The translations under genes and the position numbers were made by a program. The notes beneath the pieces are model-generated. The model was not told the DNA's origin, made no database searches, and saw nothing but the letters and a program-made list of their open reading frames with translations. Positions 7,765 through 16,112 of a stretch of DNA of 64,000 bases are shown here, piece by piece. The stretch's first letter is position 1. Each line of letters starts with the position of its first letter. The stretch spans positions 248,001 to 312,000 of the forward strand of contig JAJXWA010000001.1 of assembly GCA_021781795.1 (NCBI GenBank). The letters run 5' to 3'. The DNA comes from Acidobacteriota bacterium. GTDB lineage: Bacteria; Acidobacteriota; Terriglobia; Terriglobales; Acidobacteriaceae.

Positions 7765-10700
7765 TCAGTGTGAGGGAGGCGATGCGGCTTTGGTGAGCTG
7801 GTTCAGGGATGCGGTGGGAATGGTGAGAGTGCCGAGTTTGCCGGAGCGCTCGTCGATGGCGATGAGGCGAAGGGTGCCGGTGGCGGGCAGGGAGCCAAGG
7901 TGCTGATCGAAGGCCAGCCCCTGCTGCTGGACCTTTTGCCAGGTTTGATCGCGAAGGTGGAGCGCAATGCGCTCGCCCTGCACCTGGGCCTTTCGGTTCA
8001 CGTCATCGCGGTTGACGATGAAGAAATCGAGGAAATCATTCCAGCGGTTGCCGCCCTGCACGGGGCTCAGTTCGGCAGGGCCGACTACGACCTTGAGCAG
8101 CAGACCGTTGGCGTCGACGACGGGCGAGGCCTGGAGCGGGAGATCGGATACATCGGCTGCGGACCAGAGCGCCTGGCGGAACTGGTCGCGGATGGTGTCT
8201 GGCTGCTTGCGGTAGAGATAGCCGGTGCGGTACTGGAGGCGGATGCCCTTACGATTCGGGACCGTGAGCGAGATGGTGTGGTAGTGGTCGTCGGGCTGAG
8301 TGTCCGGCGTGAAGCTGAGTAGGTAGGCGGCATCGCCGGAGCGGACGATATCATCGAGCTCGCCGGCGATGTCGCCGGCGCGACGCAGGGCGCGGCCGCC
8401 GGTGGCGGATGCGAGATCGCGAAAGACGCCCTGAATGGGCTTCACATCCTGCTGCATGCGGGCAATATCGCGACCCGGCGCCTGGCCACCTGCGGCGTCA
8501 CCGAGGGCGCTGGTGCGGGCATCGCGGTCTGTGTATCCGACGGCAAGGACGTTGCGGGTGCCTATGTCGGCTCCGATGGCGGCTGTTTCAAGCTGGGATG
8601 CGTCGAGGGGGTAGAGGCTGACGTGCGCGTCGTTGAGCGGCTCCTGCACGCGGGCGGCGAGGGAGTCAATGTGTTCGGAGCCTTGCTCCTGGCGCGCGGC
8701 GGCCTGAGAGAGGTTGTCGGCGAGCACGTTGTTGCTGGTGACCCAGACGAGATTTTTGTGGCCGGGAAGTGCGGCGAGGTGACGCGCGATGAGTTCGAGG
8801 AAGAGCAGGGAGTCGCGACCGGGGCCACTGCCGAGGCTCATAAGCTGCGGGTCAGTAGGAGACGAGAAGAGACCGGCGTCAGCTGAGCCGGAGGTGTAGG
8901 ATTCCGCGGGGCGGTTTGCGTTGCCATTGACGGCAGTGAGGTCGTAGATGCTGTGGACGTAGTCGAACTGCTGAAGGTTGCGGCGTTCGGCGTCCTGGGC
9001 CTGCGCGAGCGAGGCGGCGTCTGGAATCCATGTGGCGAGCGTCTGTTCGATGCGCGCGTGGTCTGGGGTTGGCTCATTGAGAATCTTGAAGCCGTGGCTG
9101 TCGAGGACGTAGATGCCGACGGGTTCAGCAGAGGGGAGCGTTTTGAGGAAGGTGAGCATCTGACGGCGGACGTTGGAGAAGTCGGCCCAGGCGAGGTTGC
9201 TGGAGTCGATGAGCAGGATGGTGGAGTCCGGCGCGGCGTGATTTGACGTTGGCGCTTCCGGCTGATTAGAGAAGCTGTCCGGGTTGGGCTGTCCGGCGGT
9301 GGAAGCTGGATTGGCCGATGCTGGCGCAGTCGCAAGCGAGGGCGCGGAGAAGAAGCGAACGGTCTGCGGGCGGCCATTATCCTGCAGCGCAAAATCGGAT
9401 GCAGCGAGGCCGGTGACAGGCTTGCCTTTCTTGTCGAGAGCGATGACCTCGACATTGACGAGACGGGCGGAGGTCTTGAGGGTGAAGTTGGATGAGGTGG
9501 CGGTGCCTGCGCGGAGAGAGCCAGGCAGGTTGTCGGCGGGGGTGGCCTGCATCTCGGGCGCGTCTTCGCTGGCGGGGGGCGCGGCGGGGGCGGGAATTGC
9601 GGCTGGGGTTGCTGGAGCTGAAGCTCTCGCAGTCGCCGATTCAGGAGCGGGGCTGGCAGCGGGCGTGGCCGGGGCGTTCGCTGTGTCTGAAGGGGACGCG
9701 GCACCACTCTGCGGCGCGGCGGGCGGAGTGGCGGCTGCTTCCTCAGGTGTGAGGATGCGCGCCTCGGAGCGGAAGACGTGATACCCCGAGAAGATGGTGT
9801 CGCTGAGTGCGGTCTTGAGGGGTTGCTGCTGGAGAGACAGCGGTGTGTGATAGATGGGATCAATCTGCACGGACTGTGCGCGGGTGATGGAGATGCTGCG
9901 GGTGGGGCAGATGTAGGGCTTGCCGCCGATATCCACGGTTCCATAGCGGACGATGATTCCGGCAAGGACGACGGGATCGTTTGGGGCGAGCTCTGCCTGA
10001 ATCTGGATGCGAAGGATTGCGCCAGTGGCGGGATCGATGGCGAACTCGCCGTGATAGCCGGCGATGCGGTGAAACGGCAAGCTTGATGCGATGGGGGTTT
10101 GATACCCATTTCTGCCGCCCGCACCTCCCGATACTTGAGAGCCGTACCTGTTGGCGACAGCCGCAGTGGAAGGATTGGCGATGCAGCAGTAATCGACTTC
10201 GTAGTGGGACTTCTCTTTGGGCACGGCAAAGCGGAAGACGGCTTCATTTCCGGAGGGGCCGTGCTCCCAATGGCTCCAGGCGAGGCTGCTTTGCGCGGCG
10301 TCGAGCAGGACGAGGCCGAGGATGGGTCCAAAGACACCTTTGGTGATGAGCGCGGAAGTGGTGAACTGGGAGGCGCTTGCTTTGGCGGCGCCGTGCTGCA
10401 CGACCTCGTGGCCGTCGCGATAGAGAATGGTTTCAGTGGATGTGGCGACGAAGTGCACAGGCTGATAGGGAATGACTCCCTCGGCAAGCAGAATCTGAGG
10501 GGTTTCCTCAAACTGGGTGGTGCTGCGCGTGGCGAAGAAATTGGGGAGCTGTGGGATGGTCTTGCTGACGTAGGTGACAACGGAGCTCATGATGCTGCGT
10601 TGCTGATTGGGGGTTGGCGGGAGTTGAGCGGGAATTTCCGAGGCCGGGAGCGGCTCGAACTGGGAAGTATCGGCGAGAATCTGCAGGGCTTGCCGACTGG

Positions 10701-10914
10701 CCGGACCGGGCGCGCGGGCCTGGAGGGATGAGAGTTCATCGGACGTGAGACGCTCGGTGGGCTGGAGGGTAAGGAGTTCGCCAGCGAGACTGGCGTCGGA
10801 AGTGGGGCTGGACGAGGAGACCAGCTGCTTCAGCTGATCGATTGTGACGGACCTAGCGGCGAGCGCCGTGACGGTGCTCAACAGGCAGATACCCAAGATG
10901 CCCTGACGCAGCAT
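7765..10914 (-). CDS. large secreted protein with VWFA-related domain
   Basis: About 1049 residues from ATG 10914, which opens a clear signal peptide (MLRQGILGICLLS, then ALAA). A GGGGG stretch lies upstream of this ATG; longer starts up to 10989 would precede the signal peptide with charged residues. Residues about 25-375 form an N-terminal region I do not recognise. Next comes a Pro/Ala/Ser-rich linker (about 390-460). The C-terminal half starts with the phrase VEVIALDKKGKPVTGL and continues with SDFALQDNG, typical of the acidobacterial VWFA-related family (TIGR03436 type). The metal site region reads LLIDSSN, only a partial MIDAS. It probably sits outside the cytoplasm in a binding or adhesion role; no enzyme function is visible. 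It is divergent from the epimerase. Confidence 0.75.
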   Translation of the reverse strand: MLRQGILGICLLSTVTALAARSVTIDQLKQLVSSSSPTSDASLAGELLTLQPTERLTSDELSSLQARAPGPASRQALQILADTSQFEPLPASEIPAQLPPTPNQQRSIMSSVVTYVSKTIPQLPNFFATRSTTQFEETPQILLAEGVIPYQPVHFVATSTETILYRDGHEVVQHGAAKASASQFTTSALITKGVFGPILGLVLLDAAQSSLAWSHWEHGPSGNEAVFRFAVPKEKSHYEVDYCCIANPSTAAVANRYGSQVSGGAGGRNGYQTPIASSLPFHRIAGYHGEFAIDPATGAILRIQIQAELAPNDPVVLAGIIVRYGTVDIGGKPYICPTRSISITRAQSVQIDPIYHTPLSLQQQPLKTALSDTIFSGYHVFRSEARILTPEEAAATPPAAPQSGAASPSDTANAPATPAASPAPESATARASAPATPAAIPAPAAPPASEDAPEMQATPADNLPGSLRAGTATSSNFTLKTSARLVNVEVIALDKKGKPVTGLAASDFALQDNGRPQTVRFFSAPSLATAPASANPASTAGQPNPDSFSNQPEAPTSNHAAPDSTILLIDSSNLAWADFSNVRRQMLTFLKTLPSAEPVGIYVLDSHGFKILNEPTPDHARIEQTLATWIPDAASLAQAQDAERRNLQQFDYVHSIYDLTAVNGNANRPAESYTSGSADAGLFSSPTDPQLMSLGSGPGRDSLLFLELIARHLAALPGHKNLVWVTSNNVLADNLSQAAARQEQGSEHIDSLAARVQEPLNDAHVSLYPLDASQLETAAIGADIGTRNVLAVGYTDRDARTSALGDAAGGQAPGRDIARMQQDVKPIQGVFRDLASATGGRALRRAGDIAGELDDIVRSGDAAYLLSFTPDTQPDDHYHTISLTVPNRKGIRLQYRTGYLYRKQPDTIRDQFRQALWSAADVSDLPLQASPVVDANGLLLKVVVGPAELSPVQGGNRWNDFLDFFIVNRDDVNRKAQVQGERIALHLRDQTWQKVQQQGLAFDQHLGSLPATGTLRLIAIDERSGKLGTLTIPTASLNQLTKAASPPSH

Positions 10915-11169
10915 ACGAACCCCCGGCGAAGTTGACGGCGGCCTGGAGCAGGCAGAGGGGAAGTGCCAGCGATGCCACCGGACAACCATACGCCGCCTTC
11001 GTGCCTGTACGGCGGCGCTCTTCTCGCGCCAATGATTATACCTGCGAGTGATGCGAAGATGGAGCCTGTAAAACGACCCCGCGCGCCTGCTTCATAGGTG
11101 GGATAAAGCCATCCAAGCGGGAAGATATATGCTCAGGGAGAGGCTGCACTGGACCAGTGCAGCGAATGG

Positions 11170-12138
11170 ATGAACGAGGAGGGAATTGCTTTGGGCCAGT
11201 ATCTTGTGACGGGGGCGGCAGGGTTTATAGGGCGGTCGATTGCAGCGGCGCTGCTGGCGCGCGGCGAGCGAGTACGTGGGGTCGACAACTTCATCACAGG
11301 GAAGCGGGAGAACCTGGTTGGTCTCGATGGAATGGAGTTTATCGAAGGCGACCTGACCCGAACGGAGGATTGCGCGAAGGCGTGCCGGGGCGTGGAGGTT
11401 GTCTTCCATGAGGCGGCGCTGGCCTCGGTGCCGCGGTCGGTTGCCGACCCGGCAGGAACGAATCTGCATTGCGTGACAGCAACGTTGAACCTGCTGGTGG
11501 CGGCTCGGGAGGCTGGCGTGAGGCGCGTGGTGTATGCAGGCTCGTCGTCGGCCTACGGCGATACGCCGACTCTGCCGAAGCACGAACAGATGCTGCCGAA
11601 TCCGATCTCGCCGTATGCCGTGGCCAAGCTGGCCGGCGAGCACTACATGAAGGTGTTTGCGCGCGTGTACGGAATGGAAACGGTGGTTCTGCGGTACTTC
11701 AATGTTTTTGGACCGCACCAGGATCCGACCTCGCAGTATTCCGGCGTGCTTGCGAAGTTCTGCCTCGCGATGCTGACCGGGAAGCGGCCTGTTATTTACG
11801 GCGATGGAGCGCAAAGCCGCGATTTTACCTTCATCGAGAATGTGGTGCGGGCGAATCTGCTGGCCGCGGAGGCTCCGGCGTCGAAGGCCTCAGGGATGGT
11901 GATGAATGCGGCGACGGGTGAGCGCATCACGCTGAACGAGACGTTCGGGATTCTGCGCGAGCTGACGGGATTCGATGGCGAGCCGGTGTATGAGCAGCCG
12001 CGCGCCGGTGACATTCGCGATTCGCTGGCCGATATCCGTCTTGCTGGCGAGGTGCTGGGGTACAAGCCGACGGTGAACTTCAAAGAGGGTTTGCGGCGAA
12101 CGGTTGCATGGTATCGCGACTTGAATGGGGTGCATTGA
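11170..12138 (+). CDS. NAD-dependent epimerase/dehydratase (UDP-hexose 4-epimerase type)
   Basis: Extended SDR acting on nucleotide sugars, probably interconverting UDP-GlcNAc/GalNAc or UDP-Glc/Gal for surface polysaccharide. The NAD-binding GAAGFIG motif is at the N-terminus, followed by VDNFITGK. The catalytic Ser is in YAGSSSAYGD and the Tyr-Lys pair in SPYAVAKLAGE. The YFNVFGPHQDP segment is typical of WbpP/GalE-like epimerases. The length is about 322 residues. ATG 11170 is possible, but GAGGAGGG (from 11176) better serves a TTG at 11191, which would start the protein just before the Rossmann strand. A terminator-like hairpin follows four bases after the stop. It is one of two intact genes among the EPS remnants. 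Confidence 0.88.
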   Translation: MNEEGIALGQYLVTGAAGFIGRSIAAALLARGERVRGVDNFITGKRENLVGLDGMEFIEGDLTRTEDCAKACRGVEVVFHEAALASVPRSVADPAGTNLHCVTATLNLLVAAREAGVRRVVYAGSSSAYGDTPTLPKHEQMLPNPISPYAVAKLAGEHYMKVFARVYGMETVVLRYFNVFGPHQDPTSQYSGVLAKFCLAMLTGKRPVIYGDGAQSRDFTFIENVVRANLLAAEAPASKASGMVMNAATGERITLNETFGILRELTGFDGEPVYEQPRAGDIRDSLADIRLAGEVLGYKPTVNFKEGLRRTVAWYRDLNGVH

Positions 12139-12141
12139 GCC

Positions 12142-12165
12142 GCGCTATTACCCTTGTAATAGCGC
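12142..12165 (+). terminator. hairpin terminator after epimerase gene
   Basis: GCGCTATTA (12142-12150) pairs perfectly with TAATAGCGC (12157-12165) around the loop CCCTTG, followed by TTTCG. It starts four bases after the epimerase stop. The T-tail is short. Confidence 0.65.
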
Positions 12166-12308
12166 TTTCGCGTCGAATGAGACCCTTTGCAAGACAGGGC
12201 TTGGCTTGACCGGCGATACGTGGTCCAACATCTTCCACAGCAGATCAATGCGATCCGGCGACACGGCTGGAACTGTGGGAGAACCGTGATGGGTAAGGGG
12301 CCCAAGTT

Positions 12309-12640
12309 TTGCCGGGGACGCAGACCGTTCCGAGCGCAGCGCCGATTCCACCTGCGATGAGAGCAGCAGGCGGGACAGGAGCGAATCCTTCTACTTCCAT
12401 TCGAGACATATGGGTTGCGCTGCGAGCGCAACGACGGTTTGTCTTTGCAGTTTGCGGATCTGCTCTCGGGATTTGCCTTCTCTATTGCCTGATTGCGCCC
12501 AATCAGTATGAAGCGACGGCACTCATTGCGCTGCGGGCCACGCCTGCGATGGCGCTGCATGTGGATGGAGGGGATGCGGCTGCGGCGTCGGCGCTGGCGT
12601 CGGGCCAGGTGCAACTGGAGACGCTGGCGGGGATTCTATG
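12309..12640 (+). pseudogene. Wzz-type chain-length determinant, 5' fragment only
   Basis: The first about 110 residues of a polysaccharide copolymerase (Wzz) survive. A cytoplasmic lead with IRDIWVALRAQRR is followed by one membrane helix (about residues 43-61) and the typical YEATALIALR start of the periplasmic domain. The match stops at the phrase GQVQLETLAGIL. After about 12637 the frame loses all Wzz character, and another frame carries flippase sequence instead. Such proteins set EPS chain length together with a tyrosine kinase; both the rest of Wzz and the kinase are missing. The start is TTG 12309 or ATG 12357. The best reading is a deletion that removed the 3' end and the following genes. 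Confidence 0.75.
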
Positions 12641-13533
12641 GGGCGAGCAACTGTGCGGTCGTGCTGAATACGCTGGATTGGTACGCGTGGCCGGCACTGA
12701 GCGCGGAGATAACGCAGCTGGGGATCCTGATCTGCGCACCGCTTCTGGCAGCCCGCTATGGCGTGTGGGCGATGGTGGATGGCGCACTGGCAGGAACAGT
12801 GCTGCAGACGCTGATGCTGGTGAGATGGATGGAGCGCGGAGGCTACAAACTGCGCCTTTGGTGGCACGGTGCGAGTGCGGCGACGCGCGAGGTGGCGGGG
12901 CAGTACGGGCCTGTTCTGCTGAGCAGCGTGGTGGCGTCGGCCGGGTTGCTGGTGGATCAGGCGATGGCGGCGATGCTGCCCGCGGGCAGCGTGGCGACGC
13001 TGGCTTACGCACACCGCTTTGCAGGGGCATTTCAGGCGCTGGCAGGCGGAACGCTGAACGCAGCGATGACGCCTTCGTTTTCGCGATTGGTGGCCTATGG
13101 AGCGTAGCAGGAATCGAGACGCACGATTCGCGCATGGGCGTGGGGCACCATGGCGGCATCTGTGCCGGTTTCGGTGGCGCTGATCGTGGGTTCGCACAAA
13201 CTCGTCAGGATAGCATTTCAGCATGGCGTGTTCGGGGCGGAGGACACCGCAGCGGTAGCGCCGGTTCTGGCAATGTTTGCCGCGCAGATTCCGTTCTTTG
13301 TGAGCAGCCGCGTGTATTACCGCTTTCTGGTCGCGCTGCGCAGGATGGACCTGATTCTCTGGTGCGGCATGATCAATCTGGCTCTGGATATCGTTCTGAA
13401 TCTGATTCTGATGCGGTGGCTGGGAGTTGCGGCCATTGCATTGGCAACGACGCTGTGGACGGTGAGCACGCTTTTCTTCCTCTGGTACTGGACGGAGAGG
13501 CTTCTCAAGGCGAAGGCAGGTGCGGAGCTGTGA
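12640..13533 (+). pseudogene. MurJ/Wzx-like lipid flippase, 5'-truncated and with an internal stop
   Basis: The C-terminal half of a MOP-superfamily lipid-linked sugar flippase, with several membrane helices. The frame carries AVVLNT, WPALSAEI, then PAGSVATLAYAHRF (the MurJ-like loop and helix) up to SRLVAYGA. It meets TAG at 13105-13107 and continues in the same frame with QESRRTIRAWAWG and three or four more helices to 13533. The stop replaces what is probably a Trp codon (TGG to TAG) in an otherwise smooth reading. The N-terminal six or so helices are missing because of the junction with the wzz fragment. It is not expected to work. Its stop overlaps the GTG of the next broken gene (GTGA). 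Confidence 0.78.
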
Positions 13534-14300
13534 CGATTCGAACGGCTCTCTACCTGCTGCGCTTTGACGATCTATGTCCGACGATGGACCGGGGAGGGTG
13601 GGAACGTTTTGAGAAATTTCTCGCGGAGTTCCGCATACGGCCTGTCCTGGCGATTATGCCGGAGAATGAGGACCCTGAAGCTGATGCGTGAGGAGTGGGA
13701 CGGTACCTTCTGGGGGCGCATGCGAGAGTGGCAGGCGCGCGGCGCGGTGATTACACTGCATGGATACCGACATGTGTGTGCTCAAGCGATGGAGGCAGTC
13801 TGCTGCCGCTGCATAAGTTCACTGAGTTTGCCGGCGCGGAGGAGGAGACCCACCTGGCCTGGATCGAGAACGGGATGAAGAAGCTGCGCGAGGAAGGCTT
13901 GGAGCCGAAGTTATTTGTCGCGCCACGGCATGGATTCGACCACGCAACGCTGCGCGCGTTGAAGCAGGCGAAGCTGCCGGTTATCAGTGATGGCTTCGGT
14001 TCGAGGCCCCCAGCCTGTCGCGGCATTCTTTGGTTACCGCAGCAGCTATGGGCGCCGGCGGAAACGCGCAGCGGGGTGTGGACCATTTGCATGCACAGCA
14101 ACACAGCGACAAAGGCGCAGGTGGAGTCGCTCCGCGAGTTTGTGGAGGAGCACCATGCCCAGTTCATCGACGCAGAGGATGCGAAGGGACTCGCAAAACC
14201 ATGCTGGGGCGGTCTGAGCGCACAGACGTGGGGGACGGCCCAGTACTGGCGCATGCGAGTCAGGAACTGGCGAAATCGGTGGAAGAAATTCAGGGAATAG
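13530..14300 (+). pseudogene. DUF2334-like polysaccharide deacetylase, two frameshifts
   Basis: A reading through three segments gives one deacetylase-like protein of about 255 residues. Segment 1 (GTG 13530 to about 13677) carries YLLRFDDLCPTMD, with the conserved Asp pair, and ends NEDP. Segment 2 (about 13678-13784, next frame) carries WGRMREWQARGAVITLHGYRH, with the metal-binding HGYRH. Segment 3 (about 13785-14300, first frame again) carries SDGGSLLPLHKFTEF and VAPRHGFDHATL. An extra base near 13677 and a missing base near 13784 explain both changes. GTG 13530 overlaps the flippase stop, so it was once the next gene of an EPS operon. The function would be trimming acetyl groups from a surface sugar; it is now inactive unless the sequence is wrong. 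Confidence 0.75.
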
Positions 14301-14305
14301 CGGTT

Positions 14306-15436
14306 CTATGCGTGACTCTGCGGGGTGTCGCCGAGGAGTCCAGCGTAGAGCGCGATCCACTGATCCATGACGCGGTCGAGGTGGTAGCGTGCGACGACGG
14401 ACTCGCGGGCTTCCTTGCCCATGATGGCGCGTTCTTCGGGATGCATCTGCAGCAGACGAGCCATTCCGGCGGCAAGGGCATCTGGGTTCGCTGGTGGCAC
14501 GAGGATGCCGCTGAGGGAGTGGGAGATGATCTCGTTGTTTCCGGGAACGTCGGAGACGACGCTTGGAAGAGCGCAGGAAGAGGCCTCCAGAAGGGCCATC
14601 GGCAAGCCCTCCCAGCGGGAGGCGAGGACGAAGCCGTCGGCAGCCTGAAGCCATGGGCGAGGGTCTTCAAGGAATCCAAGGAAATGCGTTCTGGAGTGGA
14701 TGCCGAGTTTCTCCGCAGCGCGTTGGACGGGGACGGCGAGAGACCCATCGCCGATCAGAGCGAAGTGAGTCTGGGCCGGTAGCGACACGAAGGCCTTGAG
14801 AAGGGTTGCGTGATCCTTGACCGGCTCGAAACGTCCGGTGCTTACCCATAGGAACTCGTCGCCGATGCCAAGCTGCTGACGAATCCGCAAGCGGGTCGAT
14901 GCGTCCGGTGCCCAGGCGTTGGTATCGATGCCATTGGGGATGACAAAGAGGCGGTCGCTGGGGATGAGTCGCGATGTGGTGTAGGTGTTGGCGACGCTTT
15001 GCGTGACCGCGGTGACGCAATCCGGGATGCTGGAAGTTAGGCGGTAGGTCCACTGTTGCAGGGCGCTGCCTGCAGCGGGCGTATGCACGGTGTCGAGTTG
15101 GAGTGGGACAGAGGAGAAGATACGCGAGCCGCGGGCCATCCATGAGGCATGTGGAAGGTGGGCATGGAGCACATCGGGCCGGTTTTCACGTAGCCACCTG
15201 CGCAACTGGAGCCAGCCACGGGGGTCGAGCACGCCTTTGCGCATGTGCAGGCTGAGGAAGCCGATACCATTCTGCTGGAGTTGAGCGGCAGCTTCACCTC
15301 CTGAACCGGTGAGAGCGATGAGGGTGACACGCCAGCCGCGCTGCTTTAACGCGTTTGCGGCGATGAGAGCCTGACGCTCCGCTCCGCCGATGCGATCGAT
15401 ACTGGGGAGAAGAACGACGATATGCCTCATTTTCAT
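14306..15436 (-). CDS. glycosyltransferase family 4
   Basis: An intact 376-residue GT-B fold retaining glycosyltransferase that probably adds a sugar to a lipid-linked EPS or lipopolysaccharide unit at the inner membrane. The N-terminal domain opens with HIVVLLPSIDRIGGAERQ, containing the GGAE acceptor-side motif. The middle carries FVIPNGID. The C-terminal domain has the STGRFEPVKDH strand-loop, and the nucleotide-sugar E-x7-E motif in SRWEGLPMALLEA. Its ATG overlaps the stop of the upstream truncated glycosyltransferase by four bases (ATGA), so the two were one transcription unit. It is convergent with the broken deacetylase, with a five-base gap. Donor and acceptor are unknown. Confidence 0.9.
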   Translation of the reverse strand: MKMRHIVVLLPSIDRIGGAERQALIAANALKQRGWRVTLIALTGSGGEAAAQLQQNGIGFLSLHMRKGVLDPRGWLQLRRWLRENRPDVLHAHLPHASWMARGSRIFSSVPLQLDTVHTPAAGSALQQWTYRLTSSIPDCVTAVTQSVANTYTTSRLIPSDRLFVIPNGIDTNAWAPDASTRLRIRQQLGIGDEFLWVSTGRFEPVKDHATLLKAFVSLPAQTHFALIGDGSLAVPVQRAAEKLGIHSRTHFLGFLEDPRPWLQAADGFVLASRWEGLPMALLEASSCALPSVVSDVPGNNEIISHSLSGILVPPANPDALAAGMARLLQMHPEERAIMGKEARESVVARYHLDRVMDQWIALYAGLLGDTPQSHA

Positions 15437-16044
15437 TGCCTTAAGAGTACTTCATCCAGCAGCCGCTCGTATGCGGCGACAGCATTTTGAAGAAGGAAGG
15501 GCTGTAACCACGGATGCGAGAATTGCTGGCCGGGCCCGAGGGCGGCGAGGGGGGCGCGCAAGGCGCGGACTAGAGCGCTGGGCGAGGAGTCGGAAGCCAG
15601 CCAGACGCCCGGAGCGTGCTGGAGCAACTCAACGAGCCCCGGAGAAGCTGGCGTGGAAACGATGGGAAGGCCTGCGGCGGCCGCTTCGAGGAGCGCATTC
15701 GGTATGCCTTCATGACGGGACGAGAGCGCAAAGAGTGATGCTCCGGCGAAGTATTGGGCTGGGTCATCCACGGAGCCGGTGAAGCGAACTTTGTCCTTGA
15801 GGCCCAGCCGTGCCGACTGATTCCGCAGGGCCAGCAGCAGCGGCCCCTTGCCGAGGATGGCGAGACTGGCGGAAGGGAAGCTGGGCAGGATTTGCGAGAA
15901 GGTATCGAGCAGGATGTCGAAGCCTTTTTCGTGAGCGAGTCTGCCGAGGGCGAGGATTTGAGGGCCGGATTCAGGTGGGCCGGACTGAGCGATGGAGTGA
16001 CGAATCGAGGCTCGCCGATGGGTGCTGGAGTATTTTCCGGACAA
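15433..16044 (-). pseudogene. glycosyltransferase (GT4 type), N-terminal half missing
   Basis: Only the C-terminal nucleotide-sugar-binding domain of a GT-B enzyme is present. It starts clearly at GPQILALGRLAHEKGFD and carries SRHEGIPNALLEAAAAG with the E-x7-E motif. A full enzyme should have about 180 more residues. Upstream the frame carries no glycosyltransferase sequence, and nuoN ends at 16113, so the missing part is not simply in another frame. The residues before GPQIL in the open frame (from TTG 16044) look like noise. The 5' end was probably lost by a deletion that also defines the border with the nuo operon. It overlaps the intact GT4 gene by ATGA. Confidence 0.75.
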
Positions 16045-16112
16045 GCACGTGTTGCAGGCGACGTGCGAATTTTACAGCCGCCTTGTGGGTAGGAATGAGG
16101 TTGAGGCCTGCG

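Noticed and set aside
8838..10580. 580-residue open frame on the minus strand
   Set aside because: Another frame of the large VWFA gene. The translation is Ser/Pro/Arg-rich low complexity without any domain.
11092..11814. 240-residue minus-strand open frame across the epimerase
   Set aside because: Overlaps a well-supported epimerase and has His/Arg-rich shadow composition.
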